Positions 22,203-34,640 of a DNA stretch of 64,000 bases are shown piece after piece. The translations under genes were made by a program, and so were the position numbers. Origin of the DNA: Coffea arabica (Eukaryota; Streptophyta; Magnoliopsida; Gentianales; Rubiaceae); the NCBI RefSeq assembly GCF_036785885.1, contig NC_092310.1, positions 930,001-994,000 of the forward strand, read 5' to 3'. Within the stretch, counting starts at the first letter, position 1; the number at the start of each line of letters is the position of its first letter. Below the pieces are notes generated by a model. The model worked only from the letters and a program-made list of their open reading frames with translations. It was not told where the DNA came from and made no database searches.

Positions 22203-22620
22203 TTTTTCTCGCTTGGGATTGGAATTAGGATGAAAGTGTTCTGCAATGGTGATGAGGGGATGCTTTCTGCGATGAGACAAGGAAGGATATGGTTCAACTT
22301 TGGCAACTAAGGGCAGCAAAATGTGTGGAGGCTAACACTTGCGGGAATGAAAATTTTCCACACAACTTTTTACACTTCCAAGTATTTCCACTTTTTGCAA
22401 TTTGCCCCCCGGCTTCACGTTAAATTCTGTAGTGTAATCGGATAATTCAAGACAAGTGTGGAAAGTAAAGCATATGACAAAGAAGGCAGCACGTTGCAAC
22501 CTGATATATACGGACCAAGAAGGGAATATTTCTACAAAAGCAAGTGGTGACCTATAACCGGGGTTTGGAAATGTTGCGTACTGCAGAAGCTGGAAATGTG
22601 TTGGAGTGTCACGAAATTAA

Positions 22621-22630
22621 TATAAATATA
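22621..22630 (-). promoter_or_regulatory. Possible TATA box of CNL gene 1
   Basis: TATATTTATA on the minus strand about 420 bp before the chosen start. Nearly the same motif and neighbourhood recur at about 31911-31925 in the duplicated flank. No transcription start evidence is available. Confidence 0.25.
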
Positions 22631-23127
22631 AAGGGCCTAAGAATAAAACACCGAAAAGGAAGCGTAAGCAGTACTAAACACAGCCATGCTTGGCTTTGAA
22701 ACAACATATGGTCATTAATGAATAAGGAGTTGAGAGCCTTTAAGAAGTGAAACTTAAGAAAATAAATGTTTGAAATATTAAGTTTTTTAATTATCTAATT
22801 TATTTTGATTATAGACGTTCTAATATATAGTCATTTGGAGGACTTCTATAGCTGAAGTACTGAATCCTTTTTGGACTTTTAATAAATTTGAGTTATTTTT
22901 CTTTTGATTTCTCACTTTTCTAACAACTTTTATCTAATCTACTAAATTTGAATTATTAAAATTGATTTTAATTGTTATAGTAGTAAAATATTAACATTTG
23001 TGAAAACTGAGTTTGTGGGAAGATAGACTATTGCTCGTTTCACATTTAATTGAATACAAATATCTCTACTTTACATAAAGTGTCCAAGGCTGAGGAACAG
23101 TGAATTCCAATTGATTCTCCCGATTAT

Positions 23128-23960
23128 GGGCATTACATCAACAAAATACTATCTATTTATGGACATTTTACTCTGAATCATTACATTTATGTAAAATACA
23201 TAAATATTTGTAACTAAAATTGAAAAACTGTTACACTAATATTTTTACGAAAGGAAAATTGATTGTCCTGTATTTAACATAAACTGATTTTTGTGAAAGT
23301 AAAAAACATATTGCCCATAACATACCTGCTCTTTATGATTTTTTGCATTACATCAACAAAATACTAGCTATTTATGGGCATTTTATTCTGAATCATTATA
23401 TTCATATAAAATATATAAATGCTTGTAACTAAAATTGAACAAGTGTTACACTAATATTTTTACGAAAGGAAAACTAGTAAATTTTGTATTTAACAAATTT
23501 TAAATATGTGAAAGTAAAAAAGTTTTGCCCATAACATACCAGCTCTTTATGAGTTTTTTGCATTACATCAACAAAATACTAACTATTTATGGATATTTTA
23601 CTCTGAATCATTACATTTATGTAAAATACATAAATATTTGTAACTAAAATTGAAAAAGTATACTTTTACGAAAGGAAAACTAGTAGATTTTGCATTTAAC
23701 AAATTTTAAATATGTGAAAGTAAAAAAGATTGCGCCCAAAACATACCAGCTCTTTATGGATTTTTTTGCATTACATCAGCAAAATACTAGCTATTTATGG
23801 GCATTTTACTCTGAATCACTACATTTATGTAAAATACATAAATGTTTGTAACTAAAATTGAAAAAGTGATACACTTATATTTTTACAAAAGAGAAACTGG
23901 TAAAATTTGTATTTAACATAAATTAAATATGTTAAAGCAATATTAAAGGTGATTTTATTA
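23128..23960. repeat. Tandem array, about 215 bp x 4
   Basis: Units start GCATTACATCAACAAAATAC at 23128, 23344, 23561 and 23768, each containing CTATTTATGG, a TTTTTACGAAAGG tract and ending near CCAGCTCTTTATG. The partner array is at 32441-33250. Confidence 0.9.
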
Positions 23961-24717
23961 GTTACTTAATTTGTTGGTAAGAAACAAGGTTTCTTTTGCA
24001 AAATTTGTTCATTAGATTTTTCCAAATAATTAGGATGTAAAGGTAAATTTTCACAATCTTTTGTTAGCAATAGACCCTAATTTCCTCCTAGGCAGTGACG
24101 AAGCCAAGATTTTTTTCTTGGAGGGAGGGCCAAAATGATTGATAAATAAAATTATTTTAATATGTTATGTTCAAAATAATTTTCATCTATTTAAATATAT
24201 GGCATCCTAAAATATCAAATATTAAGTTTAATTATAAAAGTATGTCTATTTAATAAATATGTAGTATAGTCATAACTAAAATTAAAATAAGAAATAACAT
24301 TTGATTAAATATCTTATAGGAAAAAATGAACTTTTCATCTTCAAAGTTTGGGTGGTTGGCCAATTTCATCCTCAAAGTTTCACCCCAAACATATTGCATC
24401 CTCAAAGTTTCGTAATTTTGGCCAATTAAGGACAATTGACGGGAAATGAAGAATTGATCGTTAGAACCAACGATTTTACCCAACAAAAAATGGGTAAAAC
24501 CGAATAGAGCCATTTTTAATGGAACAATTGCAACGAACAAAGGCTCAATTCTTCTCCTTCTTCGCTCTGTCTTTCTGCAACCCCAAAATTTTTTTGCCAA
24601 TCTCTGGAGTTTTAACGACCGTTATACAACTTTCAAAATAAATAAATTCATTCTAAATTTTTATTTGGGATTATTTCATTAACCAAATCGCGGTCACTTT
24701 GTGTAAAGTATCACTTT

Positions 24718-25215
24718 CCCATAAAAGACCTGCTCTTTATGGCTTTCCTCTATTATAAGAACAGGGTACCCATTTTTTTATAACTAAATTTATTTATTGA
24801 ATAAAATAAAAATAAATTCATTTTCTAATAAAAGACCAGCTCTTTATGGCTTTCCTCCATTATAAGAACAGAGTACCCATTTTCTCATAAATAAATTTAT
24901 TTATTGGATAAAATAAAAATAAACCCGTTTTTCAATAAAAGATCAGCTCTTTATGACTTTCCTCCATTTTAAGAACAGAGTACCCATTTTTCCATAAACA
25001 AATTTATTTATCAGATAAAATAAAAATAAACCCATTTTTTCAATAAAACATCAGCTCTTTATGATTTTCCTCCATTATAAAAACAGAGTACCTATTTTGA
25101 AAGCAAAAAGAAATTTGTTTATCGGATAAAATAAAAATAAACTCATTTTTCAATAAAACACCAATTCTTTATGACTTTTTTCCATTATAAGAAAAGAGTG
25201 CCCATTTTGTCATAA
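24718..25215 (+). repeat. 107-bp tandem array A (5 units)
   Basis: The core CTCTTTATGG or a variant recurs at 24733, 24840, 24947, 25055 and 25165. Each unit has GCTTTCCTCCATTATAAG, GAGTACCCATTTT and AAATAAAAATAAA segments. Confidence 0.92.
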
Positions 25216-25219
25216 ACAA

Positions 25220-26750
25220 GTAACTTCTTTAATTAGAAACCATCGACCCCTTACCAAAGACGATCAAATGCAACTAAATGATTTTCTTGCAAGAAAGTTG
25301 CCAAAAGCAGCTTTGTGACTGTAGTTGCTACTTTTTTTTTTTCAACCATTTTTCTAGCAAGAGGTATCATTAATGTCAATATTGAGATATAGCAAAAATT
25401 TTATACGAAATAACAAACCAATTTGTCATTACAAATACAAAACGAGCAACAATATATTACAACCAATACTATCAACAGTACAAAGCACAAAGATACTCAA
25501 ATCAAATCCTAATTAGGCTTTAATATGTACAACCAAAATTGCCAGGGATAACAAATGCTAAGATAGACGATGTACCGATATACAATGAGTATCATGTTTG
25601 CATTAATTGGCGAAGTCCATAATCGAAGTAGCTTGTAAGAGCTTCATAGCCAGGTTTACTACAATCCACCATCAACCTACAGAGTCCAATGGAAAAAAAA
25701 TTATTAAACAGAAATTTACATTGGTAGTTAGATAAATTAAACCTGCATTAGCCTACATATATCAACTAAGACATTGATCCTCATATTGTTGCATGAAAAG
25801 AAATGAAAATGAGGGACTTTAAAAGAAATGCTAAGGATCACTTTTATTAACCACAAGTACAAAATGTGAACTGAATTTCAAACTACAAGTTGGTAGCATG
25901 TACTTAAGATGAAGAAATCATTATGACCCCAATTGACATGAAACCAATCGTAAAGTAACGCCAAGGCTGTTTCCTTCAACACAAAAATAGTAAATGCATT
26001 CACTCATTCAAAATTGAGAAGTAGCTAAACAAGCGTAACTTTCGGACTTGGAAAGCATGAAATGAACTTGGAAAAAGGAATTAGATTTTACTACCAACAA
26101 GGCTTCCAAGGTGCAAATAGCCAATGAGATCCTTTTTTTTTAATCCTTATTATTTTTGTCCAGTATGTTCACTTAAAAGAAAACTATATTCTATTTACTA
26201 GATCTTTAGTTAAGAAATAAACAAAAAATTAAATCATCAAAAAGCAAAAAGACCAAAGGCATTAAAACTTGCACAAACATTCAGGAGGAGGAGAAGTTAT
26301 CACCTAAGAGAATCACATGCAACGCAATGAAAGCATTAGAATTAACCCAAAGGAAGGGAAAAAATATGCTTCATGAATGGTCCTACAACACCGAAACACA
26401 AAACAATAGATAATGATGAACCACCACAAACCAGTCCAAAGACAAGCAAAATCACCTACACCATCAATCCTAATCACCAACCGGAGTAGAAAGTCATCCA
26501 AAATTTCAGATAAGTCACCGAATAAATAAGGCTTAAATCTTAGAACACGTCATAATCAGTGTTTAGCATTCAAAAATTGTGTAAGATACAGGGGGTTTGG
26601 GACAACAAAAGGGGACAATTAGGGCTGGGCAACGAGAGGTACGGAGGAATGGAAACGAGAGTGGTAAAGAGAGGAGATTGAACAATACGACAAAGGAGGG
26701 GAAAAATCAAATCGTGGAAGGAAGAATTCTAGTATGAAAATATGTTGGAG
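25220..26750. other. Centre of the foldback-like element, mostly unassigned
   Basis: AT-rich, with no long reading frame. Possible minus-strand exon-like pieces occur (for example an acceptor TCTGTAG at about 25680), but none can be assigned to a family. Confidence 0.3.
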
Positions 26751-26763
26751 ACTACCTGAAATC

Positions 26764-27000
26764 TTAGATCTGAAATTTTGACGGGCCGTTTTCATTTTGC
26801 CTTCCAGTAAGACCCCTTTCTCTACTCCAACTGAGATGCCCATTCACTCTAATCCACTGAAGTAGAAGCCTACAATTTCAAAAAGTTTATCTTGCGATTG
26901 TTAAATTGACCAAACATGCAAGAAAAAGGCAATTGACAAAACAGAGATGAAAATAACATATTAAAAACCTACACTGTCCCTTTTCCTTGAAGTCTGCCAT
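26764..27000 (-). CDS. Tentative two-exon gene fragment inside the foldback-like element
   Basis: On the minus strand a pyrimidine-rich, 5'-UTR-like sequence (about 27070-27170) precedes an ATG at 27000 (MADFKEKGQC). A possible GT donor after 26969 and an AG acceptor before 26869 give an open join that ends at TAA 26764-26766, about 44 codons. The family is not recognised. It may be the first exons of a captured cellular gene, truncated by capture, or a chance frame. Confidence 0.25.
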
Positions 27001-27399
27001 TGCATCGGAAGGGTCTTTAAAGTGTGTCCATGATTGTATAAATTCAGATCTGGATGCTAGAGAGGAAGAGGGGAACCATATGTCTACGGGAAACTGAAAA
27101 TTGATAGAGAGGGAAAGAGAGATAGAAGGAGAAAGGTGCAGGGGAGGTTGCGATTGAACTTTCGAGGGCTCTGATCTGAGAACAATATTTGGGAAAGTAG
27201 CCTGGCAAGTATGGAAGGCTTGGAATTCATGTGGTGCTAGGCTTGACAAGTGCTGTGCCGGGAATGGTTAAAAAATTTTCAATGCGCGGCTCTGCTAAAA
27301 ATTGGAAGGGAGCAAAATTTTGAAATTTTCACAAAAAAGCACCCATGATTTCTCACCAATAACATAGAAACTTTGGCCCACTAGAATCAGTATTTGGAG

Positions 27400-27585
27400 G
27401 GAAGCTTTCCGCGCTCCTTTTGGCGAGAATTTTAAGCGAGAAAAGTCCTTGCCCTCGCAGAGTATATGATGGCTCCAATTTTTGGTGAGGTATTGTCCTT
27501 TTCTTTGCTATAAGCCTCTTAAGAGCGTCAAGCTTTCTACTTCTTGCTAAAGTTGTTGTCGCTAATACCCTTTTTTGTTGTAGTG
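27400..27585 (-). mobile_element. Possible CACTA-type transposon terminus
   Basis: On the minus strand the sequence starting at 27585 reads CACTACAACAAAAAAGGG and continues GACAACAACTTTAGCAAGAA. This is the usual look of a plant CACTA end (CACTACAA... followed by short subterminal motifs). It abuts the first unit of array B. The matching opposite end was not found, so it may be a truncated or nested insertion. Confidence 0.45.
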
Positions 27586-28190
27586 AACGGAGGAAAACCA
27601 TAAAGAACTGGTGTTTTATTGAAAAATATATTTATTTTTTCATCTGATAAATAAATTTATTTATGAAAAAATGGGTACTCTATTCTTATAATAGAGGAAA
27701 ACTATAAAGAGCTTGTGTTTTATTTAAAAACGGGTTCATTTTTATTTTATTCGATAAATAATAATTTTTTTAGAAAAATGGGTACTATATTCTTATAATG
27801 AAGGAAAGTCATAAAGAACTGGTTTTTTATTGAAAAAAGAGTTTATTTTTATTTTATTCGATAAACAAATTTGTTTATGGCAAAATGGATACTCTTTTCT
27901 TATAAGGGAGGAAAGCCATAAAGAGCTGATGTTTTATTGAGAAACGGGTTCATTTTTATTTTTTTGATAAATAAATTTTTTTAATCCAATAAATAAATTT
28001 GTTTATGGCAAAATGGGTACACGGTTCTTATAATAGAGGAAAGGCATAAAGAGTTAGGATTTTATTGAAAAATGGGTTTATTTTTATTTTATCTGATAAA
28101 TAATTTTTTTTTAGGAAAATGGGTACTCTGTTCTTATAATGGAGAAAAGTCATACAAAGTTCATTTTTTTTTATTGAAAAATGGGTTTAT
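27586..28190 (-). repeat. 107-bp tandem array B (6 units, inverted)
   Basis: The unit of array A in reverse orientation, with the CATAAAGA core near 27600, 27710, 27810, 27917, 28046 and 28150. One interval is longer (about 129 bp) because of a local duplication of the ATAAATAAATTT segment. Confidence 0.9.
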
Positions 28191-28329
28191 TACAATTTTA
28201 TTCCAGCCAACTGTGACCCATTTTCCCACTAACCTAAGTCAGACGGACTAAATCATTGAGTTTGTTAACCACAGTCAAAATTAATACAGAAGCAGCTGAC
28301 TCAAATCACTCAATCCTTTATGGCTTATA

Positions 28330-28500
28330 CCAAATGAATACTAGGAAGCTTATTTGAAATAACAATAAAATTTTTATAAATAATTAAAATTTAGTACATT
28401 AGTTAGTAAGTACTCGTAACATACTTGTATAATGCATGATTATATGTATAATTTAATATTCTTCTGTACTTATATATTTTAAAATATTTTGTGAAAAATA
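28330..28500. repeat. Dispersed AT-rich repeat (four copies)
   Basis: The segment with TTATTTGAAATAA...TTAGTACNTTAGTTAGTAAGTACTC recurs at about 31120-31250, 35880-36060 and 37940-38060 in the same orientation. Its class is unknown. Confidence 0.7.
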
Positions 28501-29486
28501 TTTTGGCCTTTCACATAACCTTAGAAAATAATAAAATTTTATCGTATTATAAAACAATAATTTTATGTTATTATATTCATAGGTGTTAAGTTATAAAAAT
28601 TGTGATATTGAAACAAGTGATATTCTACATGTAACTAGGAAAATTTGTTGTTATCGTTATCCAAATTTTCAAATTTTTCAAAAATTGAAAATGATTACAA
28701 ACTTACTTTTCTACAATTAGTATAATTTGTTAATTAGCCAAAATTCTAGCAAAAGGCAAGCAAATGCAACTTGTAATCAATCCATTCTGATGCATGTAAA
28801 AATAAGGTAGCATTGTGCAAATAAATAAAAAAATCCACTTTATATAGTTCGTTGTGACAATCAGGCTTATCCCCACTTTTGTTTGAGTTTTGATTACAAT
28901 GGATATAACCTATTCCCTCCAAACCCAAATTTTGAATTATAACATTCAACCAAAACATGCTTAAACTCTCAGGCTCGGTCATACAAGGACAACTAGTGTG
29001 AATATCCATGCTACGCACGATACTTACATTATTAAAATAAATTAAAAAATTATACCATTTTAATTTGAAAAAAGTTAAAAAAATTATACCAACATAATTA
29101 AAATTTAAGATTTGTCTAACAATAGTTCAAAGTATGACAAAAACTGTAAATCATTCAAGAATTGTGTTTTTGCAGAAGATGGATCTTAAAATAATAATAA
29201 TAATTTATATTAGAAAATGAATAATATATGGATAGAAATAAATGTAATTGCATGTTTTATTTGATTTTAAAATGAAATACTTACCAACATTATGCATTTG
29301 ATTTGATAATCTTGTACAAAGGTGCGAATATTTTTTACACCAATCAACTTTTAGTATGAAAATTAATATTGGTGGTTTAATTAATTCTATTGAATTTTGA
29401 AGAATTCGTACTACAAAAAAAGTTCAGCAAGACTTGTATTTTTTTTAAAGTGAACTTGCTGAATCTTTTTAAAATATTTCATTGGG
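28501..29486. other. AT-rich intergenic DNA, no gene seen
   Basis: No gene. Around 28990-29020 CCATGCTACGCACGATAC resembles the GC-rich motif often seen at ends of plant Helitrons or MITEs, but no complete element was found. Confidence 0.4.
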
Positions 29487-30190
29487 ATCACTATGGTGTG
29501 AGATTCGCTTTGTGATTAGTTATTTTTTTTCTTTGTAATCTTGTAGGTTTGAAATTAAGATGCCATTGAAATCAATAATGGAACCAATGGGGGCTAATGG
29601 AGGTCATAGCCCTCCTCCCCAAGTTTTAAAAATTTTAATTCATATTATATAAATATTTGTGTAAAATAAAACAGGTCCTCCAAATTTATTATAATTTTAG
29701 TTTATATTATGAGAATATATATAAGTATATATGTGTGCGTGTGTACGTGAAATAACTACATTTGGGTGGGATCACCATAGTGTAAAATTCATTTTGTGAT
29801 CAGTTATTTTCTCTTTTGTAATCTTGCAGGTTTGGAACTAAGACGCTATTGAAATTTGTTTGGATAGAGTGTTATTTAAAATATTATTTGAAATAATTAT
29901 GATAGTACTTTTTGTGATATGATGTATGTGAGATAAAAAGGTGGGTTGAAAAATGTGTTTATGATGTAAGCAAAATATTATTTGGAAAAATCTTCTATCC
30001 AAACACTCCCAAACTAATAGGGGCTAATCGGTGCCATAGGTCCCTTCTTCCCAAAGTTTTAAAAATTTTAATTCATATTGTGTAAATATTTGTGTAAAAA
30101 AAAGTTAGCCCTTCTAATTTTTTTATAATTTTAGTTTATATTATGAGAATATATATATATGTATATATGTATGCGTGTGTGTGTGAATTA
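29487..30190. repeat. Tandem duplication interrupted by a small MITE
   Basis: 29487-29750 (GGGATCACTATGGTGTGAGATTC...) is repeated at 29768-30190 with the same order of segments. The second copy is interrupted at about 29857-30009 by a short inverted-repeat insertion. Confidence 0.75.
29857..30009. mobile_element. Small MITE, about 150 bp
   Basis: Inverted ends GTTTGGATAGAGTGTT and, on the other strand, GTTTGGATAGAAGATTT. It is absent from the first copy of the surrounding tandem duplication. The target duplication is unclear. Confidence 0.55.
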
Positions 30191-31650
30191 ACTACCCTTG
30201 AATTAATTTTTTATTAAAAAATTATTTATTTTTTAATCCCTTTATAATTTGTGAATGATTGTGAGAGTGAAATATATTATGACAATAAGATACGTTGAAT
30301 TGTGAAAATTGAAATTTAAACAAGCTACTAAATTTTGGATATTTGACTTTTGTAGTTACGAATTTCTTAAATTAACGATTAGTTATTACTATCAGTGATA
30401 TGATAAGTGTCAGTAATAAATGTGAGATGTGAATTGAAATTTGCAGATATCATTTTACAGGAGTGGTTATTATCTGTTTGTTAAAGTTTAGGAGTTTGAA
30501 TTTTATGGGGTAGTGGAATAAACGTGAGGGAAATGTGGGAAAAATATGAGCATGATTATAGGATTTATAGGAGCGGTTACATGATTAGTTAAGAGATAAA
30601 CATTTTTTAATTATAAAAATGTAAAATTCTATTAAAATAGCATTCAAACTTTTGACAATTTTGGAAGCTCCTTATCCAAAACCCCCTCAGCAATACATAT
30701 AGATATACTCAACGATAGTTATGGTAGCGAAATAGTTTTTACCTAATATAACATGTTGTTGCACTTTTAACGATCATTTGATTTATTGTTGGACCTATTC
30801 ACCTAAATAGAATAACACCTAAAATTATGGAAGTAAGTTTCCTATCTAAAATAGTAAGTTAAGCCTAATAAATTAGTAACTTTTATACCTCAAAAGGTAA
30901 ATTGGAATAAATATTAAACTTACTTTTTAAATAAATAGATTACTACTTTATATCCCAAACTTACTTTTAAAAGAGTAAGTTTAGTTCAAATAACAGTAAG
31001 TTTTTATACATAAATAGTAATTCTTACTAATAACATGGTAATAAAAATGATTAAGGATCAAAATTTACCATTTTTTGGAATACATGTACAATTTTTACAT
31101 TAAAACCTTATCTCAAAGTAGTATTAGGAAGTTTATTTGAAATAATAATAAGATGTTTTATTAATGATTAAAACTTAGTACCTTAGTTAGTAAGTACTCA
31201 TAATATACCTGTATAATAAATAACTATGGGTATAATTTAACAAACCAGATTTACGGGTCTTATTTAAAATAAAGTAATAGTTTATTCATTATAAATTTAA
31301 TGCTTAAATTTATTAAATTCTTCATTTTATATGCTTACAGTGTTTAAGTTCTCCGCCAAGCTTCGCGTCTTTTTTGCTGCCCTTACTTTCACTTACGACC
31401 CTCTCACTTTGACAGTTGTTTATTTTAGGCACTTCACATTTCATCTTTACACTTTGGAATTCCCTCAACTTTTCCTATCCCTTTTCCACTTAACTTCAAT
31501 GCCCAACAAATCTTTAGGTTCCAGGTCACAAAAGACCTTTACACGTGTCTATCCAACAGACTTTACCTACCATTTGTGGCCACAATCATACCGCAGCAAC
31601 TTTCCACACCTTTTCTCTGACTCCTAAACATACCGCAGCAACATCCCTGG
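30012..31650. repeat. Block X, copy 1 (partner 36838-38510)
   Basis: Matches 36838-38510 in direct orientation, from GCCATAGGTCCCTTCTTCCC to CCGCAGCAACATCCCT. Each copy holds a 98-codon plus-strand frame (31331-31627 and 38199-38495), but the many replacement changes between them argue against protein constraint. In both places the block lies where an NLR body would lie relative to the neighbouring NLR-type flank. Confidence 0.88.
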
Positions 31651-31683
31651 CTTCACTCTGCCAAGCTACACTCCAAAGACGGG

Positions 31684-33773
31684 TAAATTCTGTAGTGTAT
31701 TCAGCTAATCCAAAACAGGTGTGGAAAGGTAAAGAATATGGCAAAGAAGCAAGCACGTGGAAAGGTAAAGTATAGCAAAAAAGCTGACATGTACGGAGGA
31801 TGAAGGGAATATTTCTATAAAAGCAAGTGGTGACCTATAAACCCGTTGGGGGGGTGGGGAAATGTTGCGTACTGCAGAAGCTGGAAATGTATTGGGGCGT
31901 GACGGAATTAACATAAATATAATGGGCCTACGAATAAAACACCGAAGAGGAAGCGTAAGTAGTACTAAACACAGCCATGCTTGACTTTGAAGCAACATAT
32001 GGTCATTATTGAATAACAAGTTGAGAGCCTTTAAGAAGTGAAACTTAAGAAAATAAATGTTTGAAATATTAAGTTTTTTAATTATCAATATTAATTTTTT
32101 TAATTATCTAATCTATTTTGATTATAGACGTTCTAATATATAGTCATTTGGAGGACTTCTAAAGCTGAAGTACTGAATCCTTTTTAGACTTTTAATAAAT
32201 TTGAGTTATTTTTTTTTGGTTTCTCACTTTTCTAACAACTTTTATCTAACCTACTAAATTTGAATTATTAAAATTGATTTTAATTGTTATATTAGTAAAA
32301 TATTAACATTTGTGAAAGCTGGGTTCGTAGGAAGATAGATTGTTACCTGTTTCACATTTAATTGAATACAAATATCTCTACTTTACATAAAGCGTCCAAG
32401 GCTGAAGAACAGTGAATTCCAATTGATTCTCCCGATTATGGGCATTACATCAACAAAATACTATCTATTTATGGGCATTTTACTCTGAATCATTACATTT
32501 ATGTAAAATACATAAATATTTGAAACTAAAATTGAAAAACTGTTACACTAATATTTTTACGAAAGGGAAATTGGTTGTCCTGTGTTTAACATAAACTGAT
32601 TTTTGTGAAAGTAAAAAGCATATTGCCCATAGCATACCTGTTCTTTATGATTTTTTTGCATTACATCAACAAAATACTAGCTATTTATGGGTATTTTACT
32701 CTGAATCATTACATTTATGTAAAATACATATATGTTTGTAACTAAAATTGAAAAAGTGTTACACTAATATTTTTACGAAAGGAAAACTAGTAAATTTTGT
32801 ATTTAACAAATTTTAAATATGTGAAAGTAAAAACGTTTTTGCCCATAACATACCAACTCTTTATGAGTTTTTTGCATTACATCAACAAAACACTAACTAT
32901 TTATGGGTATTTTACTCTGAATCATTATATTTATGTAAAATACATAAATGTTTGTAACTAAAATTGAAAAAGTATTATACTTATATTTTTACGAAAGGGA
33001 AACTAGTAGATTTTGCATTTAACAAATTTTAAATATATGCAAGTAAAAAAGATTGCGCCCATAACATACAAGCTCTTTATGGATTTTTTGTATTACATCA
33101 ACAAAATACTTGCTATTTATGGGCATTTTACTCTGAATCTGTAACAAAAATTGAAAAAGTGTTACACTTATATTTTTACGAAAGTGAAACTGGTAAAATT
33201 TGTATTTAATATAAATTAAATATGTTAAAGCAACATTACAGGTGATTTTATTAGTTACTTAATTTGTTGGTAAGAAACAAGGTTTTTTTTGTAAATTTTG
33301 TTCATTAGATTTTTCCAAATAATTAGGATATAAAGGTAAATTTTCACAATCTTTTGTTAGCAATAGACCCCAATTTCCTCCTAAGCAGTGACGAAGCCAA
33401 GATTTTTTCCTTGGAGGGGGGGGGCCAAAATGATTGACAAATAAAATTATTTTAATATGTTATGTTCAAAATAATTTTCATCTATTTAAATATATGGCAT
33501 CTTAAAATATCAAATATTAACTTTAATTATAAAGATATGTCTATTTAATAAATATGTAGTATAGTCATAACTAAAATTAAGACAAGAAAATAATATTTGA
33601 TTAAATATCTTATAGGAAAAAATGCACTTTCCTCCTCAAAGTTTGGATGGTTGGCCAATTTCGTCCTCAAAGTTTCATCCCAAACACATTACATCCTCAA
33701 AGTTTCGTAATTTTGGCCAATTAAGGACAATTGACGGGAAATGAAGAATTGATCGTTAGAACCAACGATTTTA
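31684..33773. repeat. NLR upstream flank block D, copy 2 (no NLR attached)
   Basis: Direct copy of 22415-24490, including the TATA-like AT run, the 215-bp array (units at about 32441, 32660, 32873, 33088) and the left arm of the foldback-like element (33605-33773). There is no NLR sequence on its left; block X is there instead. Confidence 0.9.
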
Positions 33774-33784
33774 CCTATAAATGG

Positions 33785-34270
33785 TACTCTGCTCTTATAA
33801 TGGAGGAAAGCCATAAAGAACTGGTATTTTATTAGAGAATGGGTTTATTTTTATTTTATCCGATAAATAAATTTGTTTTATAGAAAAATGGGTACTCTGT
33901 TCTTATAATGAAGGAAAGTCATAAAGAACTGGTGTTTTATCCAAAAAACGGGTTTATTTTTATTTTATCCGATAAATAAATTTGTTTATGGTAAAATGGG
34001 TACTCTATTCTTAAAATGGAGGAAAGTTATAAAGAATTGGTGTTTTATTGAAAAACGGGTTTATTTTTATTTTATCCGATAAATAAATTTGTTTATGGAA
34101 AAATGGATACTCTGTTCTTATAATGGAGAAAAGCCATAAAGAGCTGGTCTTTTATTAGAAAATGAATTTATTTTTATTTTATCCGACAAATAAATTTATT
34201 TATGAAAAAATGGGTACTCTATTCTTATAATGGAGGGAAAGCCATAAACAGTTGGTCTTTTATGGGAAAG
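33785..34270 (-). repeat. 107-bp tandem array C (5 units, inverted)
   Basis: Same unit as arrays A and B in reverse orientation; cores near 33811, 33917, 34027, 34133 and 34241. It directly follows a short left arm in plus orientation. Confidence 0.92.
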
Positions 34271-34640
34271 TGATACTTTACAGAAAGTGGCCGCGATTTG
34301 GTTTATGAAATAATCCCAAATAAAAATTTAAAATGAATTTATTTGTTTTGAAAGTTGTATAACGGTCGTTAAAACTCCAGAGATTGGCAAAAAAATTTTG
34401 GGGTTGCAGAAAGGCAAAGGGAAGAAGGAGAAGAATTGAGCTTTTTGTCTGTTGCAATTGTTCCGTTAAAAATGGCTCCATTCAGTTTTATCCATTTTTT
34501 GTTGGGTAAAACCGTTGGTTCTAACGATTAATTCTTCATTTCCCGTGAATTGTCCCAAATTGGTAAAAATTACGAAACTTTGAGGATGCCTTTCTACAAC
34601 CCCAAAATTTTTTTGCCAATAATTCAAGGGAGGAAAAGTG
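34265..34640 (-). repeat. Inverted arm of the foldback-like element
   Basis: Reverse complement of about 24390-24720 (for example GGTTGGTTCTAACGAT and CCAGAGATTGGCAAAAAAATT). Together with array C it forms an inverted repeat of about 800 bp with 24390-25215. After about 34580 a short piece (CAACCCCAAAATTTTTTT) is repeated, and the arm seems to end near 34640. Confidence 0.85.

Larger units (their letters stand above)
22415..24490. repeat. NLR upstream flank block D, copy 1 (partner 31684-33773)
   Basis: Direct-orientation match to 31684-33773, starting AAATTCTGTAGTGTA and continuing through the 215-bp array, the CAGTGACGAAGCCAAGATTT segment and the left arm of the foldback-like element. Identity looks roughly 93-96% with small indels. 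In copy 1 the block forms the upstream flank of CNL gene 1; in copy 2 no NLR is beside it. Confidence 0.9.
24310..28190. mobile_element. Foldback-like element with inverted 107-bp arrays
   Basis: A non-repetitive left arm (24310-24717) is followed by a plus-oriented 107-bp array (24718-25215), a 2.4 kb centre, then the same 107-bp unit in inverted orientation (27586-28190). The complementary right arm is missing here but survives at 34265-34570 in the related locus, where it follows an inverted array. Long inverted arms made of subrepeats around a variable centre are the hallmark of foldback-type transposons. The exact ends and target duplication could not be fixed, and the superfamily is uncertain. 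Confidence 0.55.

Noticed and set aside
22203..22319. 39-codon N-terminal extension of CNL gene 1
   Set aside because: Gene 2 has an unrelated upstream extension and both converge exactly at MADAAVS, the usual CNL start.
18507..22319. Plus-strand frames of 60-136 codons opposite the CNL genes
   Set aside because: They are antisense shadows of a long, well-conserved coding frame.
31331..31627. 98-codon plus-strand frame, paired with 38199-38495
   Set aside because: Both keep the same length and an ATG, but roughly a quarter of the residues differ, most as replacements within a repeat block. This looks like neutral drift, not protein constraint, and no family is recognised.
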